64,000 nt of DNA from NORP240 sp046047495 (GTDB lineage: Bacteria; Pseudomonadota; Gammaproteobacteria; Pseudomonadales; Pseudohongiellaceae): NCBI GenBank assembly GCA_046047495.1, contig JBJOHV010000026.1, positions 8,275 through 72,274 on the forward strand. Reading direction: 5' to 3'. Position numbers and translations under genes: made by a program. Shown here one piece after another: positions 9,023 through 17,207 of the stretch. The notes below the pieces were generated by a model. That model saw only the letters and a list, made by a program, of their open reading frames with translations. It had not been told where the DNA came from and ran no database searches. Every line of letters starts with the position of its first letter. Position 1 is the stretch's first letter.

Positions 9023-10318
9023 TTAATTGTCCGGAAAATGCCGCACCAGATACCCTTCGAAATTGACCGTGCTGAGTCGCAGGCCGATGTAATAACGGGT
9101 ATTGCTGGTGGCCCTGGAAAACGCCACTTCGGTGAACATGGGATCCTGTTCGAGGCGCTGCAGAATTCCCTGGGGTTCTGCGCTCAATCCTTCGATGGTG
9201 ATCACCCCCTCCGACAATTCGAAGGATGTGAGACGCTCGGGGTTCAGGATGGATTGCAGATTGAACAGGGTCTGTCGCACATTTTGTTCGGGGAAGTCCA
9301 CCAGGGGTCCCCAGTCATCCTCGAAAGCCTGTACTGCATGGCGGTCCTGACGCGGCCCCTGTGACAACTCGCGCTGGGTCTCCAGGCTGGCATTGAGGCG
9401 TTGTATCTGGAATGTCTGGGCCAGAAAAGGCAGCGCACTCATCAACAGCACCAGACCGGCTGCCATGGCTGCCTGGGCCAGCCGCTTGCCTTTCACCTGC
9501 CGCTGCAAGGCCAGCAGGGCGCCGCGGGGGAAGAAACAATAGGCTTCGAGTGCGGGGCCGGTTGGGGGCGGCACGAATGGTTTGCTGTCCCTGATCGCCA
9601 ACTGCTCCAGGGAAACGGCAGGCTGGACGGCCTGCTGCCATTGTTGCCGGAACTCATCCTGCTGCAGATCCCACTTGGGCACCTGCAACCACTCGTGCAG
9701 CACGCCGTGACTGATGGTGATGCTGGTCAGATTGTCCTCATCCTCGTCCAGCACGTTCAGCACCGCGTTGGGAGGCGCCAGATACAGGGGACGGGGCATG
9801 ACCGCAACCAGGGACAGATCCTGCGCCGCAAACGCGGCAAACAACTGATCCAGACGGGTCTCGCCGATCCACAGGGCAATATCGTATTGGCCAGGCTGGG
9901 TCGCTGCAGGATTGACGCTTACCGCCATCGGTTCGTTGAGACTGGGCAGCAGGCTGTCAACCTGCAGCTGCAGGGCAGCAAGCGCCGCTTCCCGGGCCAG
10001 ACCCGGCATGGCGATGGTGGTACTGACAAACTCCGCCGGTGGCAACAACAGCAGGATGGGAGGCACCGGTTGCCCGGGAACCATGAGCTTGCGGGCGGCG
10101 CTGGCCAGCGACTCGGGCTCCAGGGCCCGGGATTCCAGGGCCACTCCGTGACCGGTTTGCAGATGAATCAGGCGCCCGTCGAACACCAGCAGGGTGGTAG
10201 CCGCCTGCTGTAACAGTTCCCGGTTCGAGCCAGCCCCCAGCAAACCCGCCAGGGGGGCCGGCAAGCGGGCCTGCAACCGCTCGCGCCATTGGTTCATCTG
10301 GGTCTTTGCGTTGGACAT
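9023..10318 (-). CDS. gspL: Type II secretion inner-membrane protein GspL
   Basis: 431 residues. The N-terminal ~260 residues resemble the cytoplasmic actin-like GspL domain that binds the GspE N-terminus (TLLVFDGRLIHLQTGHG, then VPGQPVPPILLLLPPAEFVSTTIAMPG). A single transmembrane helix follows (LAQAAMAAGLVLLMSALPFLAQ, near 290-310), and then a periplasmic ferredoxin-like domain that dimerises with GspM. It is the first gene of the gsp operon as laid out here. No gspC precedes it, and the next upstream gene (dsbA) is separated by its own terminator. Confidence 0.88.
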   Translation of the reverse strand: MSNAKTQMNQWRERLQARLPAPLAGLLGAGSNRELLQQAATTLLVFDGRLIHLQTGHGVALESRALEPESLASAARKLMVPGQPVPPILLLLPPAEFVSTTIAMPGLAREAALAALQLQVDSLLPSLNEPMAVSVNPAATQPGQYDIALWIGETRLDQLFAAFAAQDLSLVAVMPRPLYLAPPNAVLNVLDEDEDNLTSITISHGVLHEWLQVPKWDLQQDEFRQQWQQAVQPAVSLEQLAIRDSKPFVPPPTGPALEAYCFFPRGALLALQRQVKGKRLAQAAMAAGLVLLMSALPFLAQTFQIQRLNASLETQRELSQGPRQDRHAVQAFEDDWGPLVDFPEQNVRQTLFNLQSILNPERLTSFELSEGVITIEGLSAEPQGILQRLEQDPMFTEVAFSRATSNTRYYIGLRLSTVNFEGYLVRHFPDN

Positions 10319-10433
10319 ACTGCGCTTCTGGTTGCCTGGAAAGCCCTGTCATGCCGCCTAAGTGGCTGTAATTTTTACAAATCCCTGATTGGACGGCAGT
10401 TTCGGAGAAATAGTTCTAGCCGGCGGGGCAATG

Positions 10434-10475
10434 AAAAAGGCCAGTGTCCAGGCTGGGTGCCGGAAAACTGGCCTT
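10434..10475 (-). terminator. Rho-independent terminator after dsbA
   Basis: AAGGCCAG (10437-10444) pairs perfectly with CTGGCCTT (10468-10475). Read on the minus strand, the hairpin is followed by a run of five T (the A run at 10434-10438). It lies 29 bases past the dsbA stop and would separate dsbA transcripts from the gsp operon. The loop is 23 bases, longer than ideal. Confidence 0.65.
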
Positions 10476-10503
10476 GGGGTTCATCGTGGTTGATCGGGAA
10501 AGA

Positions 10504-11151
10504 TCAGGAACCCTTGGCAGCGCGCTCTATGCCAACCAGGAAATCCACCACATTCAGCATTTCCTCCTGGGTGGGGACGGCTTCGCCGGTCACCACCAGG
10601 TATTTGCCATTGACGATCATGTTGGGCGTGCTGCGGATCTGGTAATCCTGCATGCGGCGATCGCCCTGATTGACCTTGGTGCGCACCGCGAAGGAGTTGA
10701 AAGCCGCCTTGAAGTCCTCTTCGGACACTCCGTGCTTGGCAAACAAGGCGCCGATTTCCCGCTCGTTCTGCAGGCGATTGCCTTCGATATTGATGGCGTT
10801 GAAAGCCGGCTCGTGGATATTGTCCAGCACACCGAGGGCTTCGGCAGTGTAGAAGATCTGGGAATGGATCTTCATCAGGGCATTCCACTGGGCCGGAAAC
10901 CGCACGAAGGCCACGTCATCCGCCAGATTGGCTTCCCAGTTGTGGATCAACGGTTCGAAGCGGAAGCAGTGGGTACAGCCGTACCAGAAAGCTTCCACAA
11001 CCTCGATCTTGTCGGGGTTGTCGGTGCGCACCGGGGCGCTCAATTCGGTGTAATGGGTACCGGCCACATAGCGGGCGGGCTGGGCAAACGCCGTCACCGC
11101 CAGAGGCATCACCATCAGTAGCAGCACCAGCTGTTTGATTGTCTTGATCAT
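10504..11151 (-). CDS. dsbA: Thiol:disulfide interchange protein DsbA
   Basis: 215 residues, standard length. A Sec signal peptide (MIKTIKQ plus hydrophobic core, cleavage near AFA^Q, about residue 23) sends it to the periplasm. The thioredoxin fold carries the active site C59-T-H-C62 in FWYGCTHCFRFEP and the cis-proline loop RSTPNMIVNG. CTHC instead of CPHC at the redox pair is a modest departure from the Escherichia enzyme and may tune its potential. DsbA oxidises cysteines in exported proteins, which are likely to include substrates of the adjacent type II system. It is followed by its own terminator. Confidence 0.95.
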   Translation of the reverse strand: MIKTIKQLVLLLMVMPLAVTAFAQPARYVAGTHYTELSAPVRTDNPDKIEVVEAFWYGCTHCFRFEPLIHNWEANLADDVAFVRFPAQWNALMKIHSQIFYTAEALGVLDNIHEPAFNAINIEGNRLQNEREIGALFAKHGVSEEDFKAAFNSFAVRTKVNQGDRRMQDYQIRSTPNMIVNGKYLVVTGEAVPTQEEMLNVVDFLVGIERAAKGS

Positions 11152-11316
11152 GGGTAGTTCTCCATTTCTCCTTGGGGACTGGCCGTATTCACGACAGTTC
11201 TGACCCTATGGGACCTCACTGCAGCTGAACAGGGCCTGACTGGACTTGAAAGTAGCACAGAGCCTGCAGCCTCGCCATTCCCGGTCAACCGGGTCCCGGG
11301 TGCGCTCGTCCCGTCG

Positions 11317-11925
11317 TCAGTGCAGGCCGGACAGGTAGCTGGCCAGTGCTTGCAGTTCGCGGTCCGTGAGTCGCTCCACCACCGATCGCATCATGGCATT
11401 GGGGTCATTGGCCCGCTCACCGGCGCGGAATGCCTGCAACTGGGCCAGGGTGTACTCGGCATGCTGGCCGCTGAGGGACGGGAAACCGGCCGGGTCATTG
11501 CCCTTGCCGGTGGGCGAATGGCAGGCGGTGCAGGCCGCCACGGCGATTTCCGGGTTGCCGGCACGATAGAGGGTTTCGGCCAATTCCACGGTGGCCGGAT
11601 CGGCGGCTCCCACGGTCGGCTGTTGGGAGGCATACCAGGCTGCGATGTCCAGGATGTCCTGATCGCTCAGCCCGGCCACCATGGCAGTCATGGTGATATT
11701 GCTGCGGGCACCGGATTTGTAATCATTGAGCTGCTTGACCAGGTATTTGGCGCTTTGCCCGGCCAGCTTGGGGTTCTGGGCAATGGTGCTGTTGCCATCG
11801 GCGCCATGACAGGACGCGCACAACAGGGATTTATTCTGACCGGCAGCGGCATCCCCCTGGGCGTGGGCGCCCGTGGTCAAAGCCAAGCTCAAGGTCCATG
11901 CAAACAGAATCAGAAGTTTTTTCAT
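11317..11925 (-). CDS. Diheme cytochrome c4
   Basis: 202 residues from the ATG at 11925, which gives a clean signal peptide (MKKLLILFAWTLSLAL, cleavage after AHA). Two c-type domains follow, each with a heme-binding motif: C36-A-S-C39-H and C132-T-A-C135-H, and methionine ligands in the NITMTAMVAGL and NAMMRSVVERL segments. This is the classic tandem arrangement of cytochrome c4, a periplasmic or membrane-associated electron donor to terminal oxidases. In pseudomonads it sits in the same place, between dsbA and engB. It could feed the caa3-type oxidase encoded from 20211. A possible alternative start at 11952 adds nine residues before the signal. Confidence 0.95.
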   Translation of the reverse strand: MKKLLILFAWTLSLALTTGAHAQGDAAAGQNKSLLCASCHGADGNSTIAQNPKLAGQSAKYLVKQLNDYKSGARSNITMTAMVAGLSDQDILDIAAWYASQQPTVGAADPATVELAETLYRAGNPEIAVAACTACHSPTGKGNDPAGFPSLSGQHAEYTLAQLQAFRAGERANDPNAMMRSVVERLTDRELQALASYLSGLH

Positions 11926-12019
11926 TGCCACCGGTAATCCTTTATTTCTCAAGGGACAAAACGTTTAGGTGCCTGCAAATTGCGGTCGCGGATTATAACC
12001 CATTAATGCTTCTGTTAAC

Positions 12020-12676
12020 ATGCCGGCCTTTCCGCCCTTGGATGCCCGGATGAAATTCCAGCAAACCCGCTTTATCACCAGCGCCCCCACCCTGGACCAC
12101 TGCCCTGTCGACAGCCTGGCGGAGGTGGCGTTCGCCGGTCGTTCCAACGCGGGCAAGTCCAGCGCCATCAACACCCTGACCGGCCAGGGCCGCCTGGCCC
12201 GCACCAGCAAGACCCCCGGTCGCACCCAGCTGATCAATTTTTTCCAGGTGGAGGACGGACGCTATCTGGTGGACCTGCCGGGCTATGGGTTTGCCCAGGT
12301 TCCCCTGGATGTGAAGGATCAATGGCAATTCGAGCTGGAACAGTACCTGCGCTGCCGGGAGCCCCTCGCCGGCCTGGTGTTGTTGAGCGATATCCGCCAT
12401 CCCCTGCGTGACTTCGACCGGATGATGATCCAGTGGGCATCCCAGGGCGAACTGCCCCTGCACCTGCTGCTCACCAAGTCCGACAAGCTCAAGCGCGGCG
12501 CCGCGCAGAACACCCTGCTGGCGGTGCGCAAGGAGCTGGCCGGCCTGCCTCTGGTCAGTGTGCAACTGTTTTCATCGACGACCCGGGCCGGGGTGGACGA
12601 GTTGCAGGAAAAGCTCACCCAGTGGCTCACGACGCCACCGGCCGATGCCCCGGTCAGTGCGCCTGATCCCAGTTAG
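12020..12676 (+). CDS. engB: Ribosome biogenesis GTPase EngB (YihA/YsxC)
   Basis: 218 residues. G1 is GRSNAGKS (40-47), the switch region is TSKTPGRTQLINFF, G3 is DLPGYG and G4 is LLTKSD, in the order expected for the TrmE-Era-EngA-EngB family. EngB is an essential GTPase needed for late 50S assembly. The first ATG (12020) gives an N-terminus similar in length to pseudomonad homologues, and the ATG at 12050 is an alternative. The 3' end runs 23 bases into the 3' end of convergent polA, so the two messages are complementary there. Confidence 0.95.
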   Translation: MPAFPPLDARMKFQQTRFITSAPTLDHCPVDSLAEVAFAGRSNAGKSSAINTLTGQGRLARTSKTPGRTQLINFFQVEDGRYLVDLPGYGFAQVPLDVKDQWQFELEQYLRCREPLAGLVLLSDIRHPLRDFDRMMIQWASQGELPLHLLLTKSDKLKRGAAQNTLLAVRKELAGLPLVSVQLFSSTTRAGVDELQEKLTQWLTTPPADAPVSAPDPS

Positions 12677-15401
12677 AGCCAACCCCCACGTCCACCACCA
12701 GCGGCACATCCATCGCCGCCGCACTGATCATGCGGAACCTGACCCCTTCGGCCAGCAACTCCACGTCCCGGTCCGCCACCTCGAAGATCAGTTCATCATG
12801 GACCTGCATGAGCATGCGGGCGTCAAGATCCCCCAGGTCCAGCCAGTGATCGATGTCGATCATGGCGTGCTTGATGATGTCGGCCGCGGTGCCCTGCATG
12901 GGGGCATTGATGGCAGTGCGTTGGGCCGCCTGGCGCAACTGGGCATTGCCGGCCCGGATATCAGGCAGATACAGGCGCCGACCGAACAGGGTTTCCACAT
13001 ATCCCTGCTCATCAGCCAGGGCCCGGGTTTGATCCATGAAGCGCCGCACACCGGGGTAACGTTCGAAGTAGCGGTCCACGTACTTTTGCGCGTCCCGGCG
13101 TTCGATGCCCAGCTGGTTGGCCAGGCCGAAGGCGGACATTCCGTAAATGAGTCCGAAGTTGATGGCCTTGGCGCTGCGACGCTGATCCGGGGATACATCA
13201 TCAAGTGCCACGCCGAACACTTCTGCCGCCGTGGCACGATGCACATCCAGGCCATCGGCAAAAGCCTTCACCAGCCCCGCATCCTGGGACAGATGGGCCA
13301 TGATGCGCAGCTCCACCTGGGAATAGTCCGCCGCCAGCAGCTTGTAGCCGGGCTCACTGATGAAGGCCTGCCTGACCCGTCGTCCCTCCGCGGTGCGAAT
13401 CGGAATATTCTGCAGGTTCGGTTCAGTGGACGACAGGCGTCCGGTGGCCGCCACCGCCTGCTGGTAGTTGGAATGAATGCGGCCGGTTTCGGGATTGATC
13501 TCCAAGGGCAGCTTGTCCGTGTAGGTGGACTTCAGCTTGCTGAGGCCCCGGTGCTCCATGATCAGCTTCGGCAATTCGTACTGCCGGGCCAGTTCCTGCA
13601 GGATAGGTTCGGCGGTGGAGGGCTGACCGGTCTTGGTTTTTTTCAGGATGGGCAGCTGCAGCTTGTCATAAAAAATCGCCTGCAGCTGCTTGGGTGAACC
13701 CAGATTGAATTCCTCACCTGCCGCCGCATAGACCGACTGTTCCAGCTCCTGCAGACGCTTGCCCAGCTCGTCACTCTGCTGTTGCAGCACCGAGGCATCC
13801 AGCTTGACACCGCGCCGCTCCATTTTCTGCAGGACGGGCACCAGTGGCATCTCGTAGTAGGTGTAGAGGCCGAAAAGATTGCCGCTCTGCCGCAGCCTGT
13901 GGGTCAGCAGGCCATCGAGACGCAGGATAAGATCCGCCCTCTGAGCAACAAACGGCGCGGCCAGGGCGGGCTCCAGCTCCGCGAATTCCAGGCGCTTGCG
14001 ACCCTTGCCCACCAGGGTCTCGATATCGTCCACAGTCATGTCGAGATAGTGACGTGCCATGTCTTCCAGTTGGTGCTTGATGGCTACGGAATTGAGTACG
14101 TAGGACGCCAGCAGGGTATCGGACTTGTGTGGTTTCAGCTGGATGCCGTGGTTTTGCAGCACGTGGCAGACAGTCTTCAGATCGAAGGCGATCTTGACGA
14201 TGTTGGGATCTTCCAGCAACACCTTGAGGCTCTGCAGATCCTGGTTGACGACCGAATCACCGGCATGGGCGACGGGCAGATAATAGCCTTCCCCGACCTT
14301 GCAACTCACGGCGATTCCGGTAATGCGCGCATGCATCGGGTGCGCACCATCGTGTTCGATGTAAAGCGCGAAGCGGCCGGCGTCACGAAGCGTTTTCAGC
14401 AGACGCTCCAACCCCGACTCGTCGGTGATGAGGGCATAGTCGGTTGTCGCCGGATTGACATCGGGCGCCTCGGCGGCAGCGGCTGAATCTTCGGCTGATG
14501 CCGTTCCGGCAGGATCGGCCGCGGACTCCACACCCTGGGCCTGCAACTCGGCGATCCATGACTTGAATTCCAGCTCGCTGAACAGGCGCAGCAATTCCGG
14601 CTGATCCGGCGCGGTCTTCTCCAGCCCATCGATGCCCACGTCCATACCCACATTCTGGCGAATGGTTGCCAGCTCATAGGACAGGCGCAGGGCATCGAGA
14701 TTTTCCCGCAGGCGTTCACCGATCTTGCCCTTGATCTCGCCGGCATGTTCGATGATGCCTTCCATGGATCCGTAGTCCTCCAGCCACTTCACCGCCGTCT
14801 TGGGACCCACGCCGGGTACGCCGGGAATGTTGTCGGATTTGTCCCCGGTCAGCGCCAGAAAATCGATGATGCGCTCCGGCGGAATGCCGAACTTCCTGAT
14901 CACCCCGTCCCGGTCCAGGGTTTCATTGGTCATGGTGTTCATCAGGGTGACGTGCTCGTTGACCAATTGGGCCAGATCCTTGTCGCCGGTGGAGATCAGG
15001 GTGTTCACCCCGGCTTTGGCCGCCTGATTCGCCAGGGTGCCGATCACATCGTCCGCTTCCACATCGTCGATGATCAGCAGCGGCAGACCCATGGCCCGCA
15101 CGATGTCATGAATGGGCTTGATCTGGCTGCGCAACTCATCGGGCATCGGCGGCCTGTGGGCCTTGTATTCGGTGTAGATGCGATTGCGGAAGGTGCTGCC
15201 CTTGGCATCGAACACGATGGCGAGCGGACTGTCGGGGTAGGCCTTCATCAAAGCCCGGATCATGTTGATGACACCTTTCACGGCGCCGGTGGGCTGGCCA
15301 CGGCTGGTGACCAGCGGAGGCAATGCATGGAAGGCGCGGAAAAGGTAGGAGGATCCGTCGACCAACACCAGGGGCGGTGCTTGCTTGATGGTTCGATTCA
15401 T
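12654..15401 (-). CDS. polA: DNA polymerase I with a degenerate proofreading domain
   Basis: 915 residues. The 5' nuclease domain (1-~290) has VDGSSYLFRAFHA and DVEADDVIG. An Ala/Glu/Asp-rich linker (~293-316) leads to a 3'-5' exonuclease-like domain (~320-500), then a family A polymerase domain with LLAADYSQVELR, RRSAKAINFGLIYG and QVHDEL. The polymerase and 5' nuclease sites look intact. In the exonuclease domain, the positions matching Escherichia Asp355, Asp424 and Asp501 read Tyr347, Val411 and Arg488. Only the Glu357 equivalent (Glu349) remains. The enzyme should still fill gaps and remove RNA primers but probably cannot proofread. Its start overlaps the znuA stop by 4 bases. Confidence 0.97.
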   Translation of the reverse strand: MNRTIKQAPPLVLVDGSSYLFRAFHALPPLVTSRGQPTGAVKGVINMIRALMKAYPDSPLAIVFDAKGSTFRNRIYTEYKAHRPPMPDELRSQIKPIHDIVRAMGLPLLIIDDVEADDVIGTLANQAAKAGVNTLISTGDKDLAQLVNEHVTLMNTMTNETLDRDGVIRKFGIPPERIIDFLALTGDKSDNIPGVPGVGPKTAVKWLEDYGSMEGIIEHAGEIKGKIGERLRENLDALRLSYELATIRQNVGMDVGIDGLEKTAPDQPELLRLFSELEFKSWIAELQAQGVESAADPAGTASAEDSAAAAEAPDVNPATTDYALITDESGLERLLKTLRDAGRFALYIEHDGAHPMHARITGIAVSCKVGEGYYLPVAHAGDSVVNQDLQSLKVLLEDPNIVKIAFDLKTVCHVLQNHGIQLKPHKSDTLLASYVLNSVAIKHQLEDMARHYLDMTVDDIETLVGKGRKRLEFAELEPALAAPFVAQRADLILRLDGLLTHRLRQSGNLFGLYTYYEMPLVPVLQKMERRGVKLDASVLQQQSDELGKRLQELEQSVYAAAGEEFNLGSPKQLQAIFYDKLQLPILKKTKTGQPSTAEPILQELARQYELPKLIMEHRGLSKLKSTYTDKLPLEINPETGRIHSNYQQAVAATGRLSSTEPNLQNIPIRTAEGRRVRQAFISEPGYKLLAADYSQVELRIMAHLSQDAGLVKAFADGLDVHRATAAEVFGVALDDVSPDQRRSAKAINFGLIYGMSAFGLANQLGIERRDAQKYVDRYFERYPGVRRFMDQTRALADEQGYVETLFGRRLYLPDIRAGNAQLRQAAQRTAINAPMQGTAADIIKHAMIDIDHWLDLGDLDARMLMQVHDELIFEVADRDVELLAEGVRFRMISAAAMDVPLVVDVGVGSNWDQAH

Positions 15402-16294
15402 GGCGACAGGCAGCTGCTGATGTCCGCCGCCAGGCGCCGCATGAGATTGCTGTAGCCATCGGCGTCAGGCATTACGTGGAAGCCCAGCAGATCCAGTTCA
15501 ACCTGCTTGAGTCTATGGCCGCCTAGCATGGTTTCTATGGTATGTGGATTCGCTGTATTGTCGGTCAGCAGGCAACCCGCCTGCAGTCGTTCAATGGCGT
15601 TGCGTGTCTGCATGATGTGCCGGATGCCCGGCTGCTGCTCGGGGTCCGGGACCAGCGCCAGGGCATGCTGCAGTCCAAACTCCAGCTCGAAATACTGTAT
15701 GGCATCGTGGTAGACCAGGAAGGGTTGCTGCTGTAAGGCCTGCAATTCTTCAGCAAGGTCGTCGTGCAGGACCATGAGCTGCTCGCCAAAATTCCGCGCG
15801 TTGGTCTGGTAATCCGCGGCCCTGGCAGGATCCAGGGCCCCCAGGGCGCCTGCTATGGCTGCCGCGATGGCGCTGGCATTGCCGCTGTGGAGCCACAGGT
15901 GGGGGTCCATGCGATCTGCGTGAGCGGCGTTGCCATGGTCAGCCCGCAGGGGCAACAGGGTCAGGGATTCCAGTTGGTCCAGCCGCAACACCGATCGATT
16001 GCGGCCATCATCACCGGCAAGGCTGGACATCACACTGGTCAGATAGGTTTCAAGGTCCTCGCCTATCCAGATGATGAGATTGGCGTCGGCCATGGCGGTG
16101 CGGTCCGAGGGCTTGAGGGCATAATGATGGGGTGACTGGCCGGGGGCGATCAGCGCGTCGATGTCTCCGGCCCCGCCCATGACCGCCGCCGCGATCAATT
16201 GCAGCGGCTTGATGGTAACCAGCACCTTTAACTGGGCCTGCGCCAGCGACGGCAATAGCAGGATAATCAGGCTCAGAGCCCACCGACTTATCAT
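15398..16294 (-). CDS. znuA: Zinc ABC transporter substrate-binding protein ZnuA
   Basis: 298 residues from the ATG at 16294, which gives a signal peptide (MISRWALSLIILLLPSLAQA). Further upstream open sequence overlaps the divergent control region and is unlikely to be coding. Features of the cluster A-I metal-binding family are visible: IKPLQLIAAAVM, SPHHYALKPSD with a metal-ligand histidine near 56, a short His-containing loop (RADHGNAAHAD), MDPHLWLH and FLVYHDAIQYFE. ZnuA delivers periplasmic Zn(II) to ZnuBC. It is transcribed divergently from znuCB and runs into polA with a 4-base overlap, so zinc limitation may affect polA transcription. Confidence 0.92.
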   Translation of the reverse strand: MISRWALSLIILLLPSLAQAQLKVLVTIKPLQLIAAAVMGGAGDIDALIAPGQSPHHYALKPSDRTAMADANLIIWIGEDLETYLTSVMSSLAGDDGRNRSVLRLDQLESLTLLPLRADHGNAAHADRMDPHLWLHSGNASAIAAAIAGALGALDPARAADYQTNARNFGEQLMVLHDDLAEELQALQQQPFLVYHDAIQYFELEFGLQHALALVPDPEQQPGIRHIMQTRNAIERLQAGCLLTDNTANPHTIETMLGGHRLKQVELDLLGFHVMPDADGYSNLMRRLAADISSCLSP

Positions 16295-16331
16295 GGCTGA
16301 GTTGTTTTCGGAAGTAGTTGACAGTGCCGCC

Positions 16332-16343
16332 ATGATATACCAT
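16332..16343. promoter_or_regulatory. Candidate Zur operator between znuA and znuC
   Basis: ATGATATACCAT is an imperfect palindrome (10 of 12 positions symmetric) in the 133-base divergent gap between znuA and znuC. Its ATG-TATA-CAT half-site structure resembles known gammaproteobacterial Zur boxes. Location and symmetry suggest it, but no zur gene is in the window and the extended consensus is not matched, so the call is tentative. Confidence 0.35.
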
Positions 16344-16427
16344 TGTGCCGCCCGGTTCCCGCTCCTGCCCCAGCAGTGCGCCAACCCCCCATCCTATCCG
16401 TCCAATTCGTCCAATTTGATTGTGCCC

Positions 16428-17207
16428 ATGTCCAGTGAGTCCCAAACGCAGCAGCCCCTGATCAAGGCCACTGCCATCGTCATTCAATTCGATGGCCGGC
16501 AGGTCCTGCAGGGGGTGGATATCGAGGTAAGCCGCGGTCAGATCGTCACCCTGATCGGCCCCAACGGCGCGGGAAAAACCACTCTGGTGAGAATCGTGCT
16601 GGGGCTGTTGCAACCCGACGGTGGCACGGTGTGGCGGGCACCCGGTTTGCGCATCGGCTATATGCCCCAGCGCCTGCACATCGAACCCACCCTGCCCATA
16701 ACCGTGCGTCGCTTCCTGCGCCTGGCGGCCAACGACCAGCCGTCCCTGATCGGGCGCCTCCTGGAAGACCTGCGCATAGGGCATATTGCCGACGCCCAGT
16801 TGCAGTCGGTGTCCGGTGGCGAATTGCAGCGCATCCTGCTGGCCCGGGCCCTGATGCGCGATCCCCAGCTGCTGGTCCTGGACGAACCGGCCCAGGGCGT
16901 CGATGTCACCGGCCAGGCCGAACTTTACCAGCTGATTTCACGCCTGGCAGACGAACGGCAATGTGGAATTCTGATGATCTCCCATGATCTGCATCTGGTG
17001 ATGTCCACCACCGATGAAGTCATTTGCCTGAATCATCATGTGTGCTGCCATGGCAAGCCGGAGCAGGTCAGCAATGATCCGGCTTATCTGGATCTGTTCG
17101 GCAAGAAGGTTGTGCAGAACTTTGCCGTTTACACCCACAACCACAACCATGCTCACGGTATCGATGGTGAAATCGTGGCACCGGACTGCGGCCATGATCA
17201 TTCCTGA
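16428..17207 (+). CDS. znuC: Zinc ABC transporter ATP-binding protein ZnuC
   Basis: 259 residues from the ATG at 16428; the upstream open sequence overlaps znuA antisense. Walker A GPNGAGKT, Q-loop in GYMPQRL, signature SGGELQRILLARAL, Walker B LLVLDEPAQGVD and switch histidine MISHDLHLV are all present. The C-terminus is histidine-rich (HNHNHAHGIDG ... CGHDHS), a feature of some ZnuC proteins that may bind zinc. It energises zinc uptake through ZnuB. The znuB start lies 14 bases inside its 3' end. Unlike in pseudomonads, no zur gene precedes it. Confidence 0.94.
   Translation: MSSESQTQQPLIKATAIVIQFDGRQVLQGVDIEVSRGQIVTLIGPNGAGKTTLVRIVLGLLQPDGGTVWRAPGLRIGYMPQRLHIEPTLPITVRRFLRLAANDQPSLIGRLLEDLRIGHIADAQLQSVSGGELQRILLARALMRDPQLLVLDEPAQGVDVTGQAELYQLISRLADERQCGILMISHDLHLVMSTTDEVICLNHHVCCHGKPEQVSNDPAYLDLFGKKVVQNFAVYTHNHNHAHGIDGEIVAPDCGHDHS

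Noticed and set aside
11280..11293. CCCGG-tcaa-CCGGG hairpin after cytochrome c4 as a terminator
   Set aside because: Short stem and no T run on the relevant strand, so not called.
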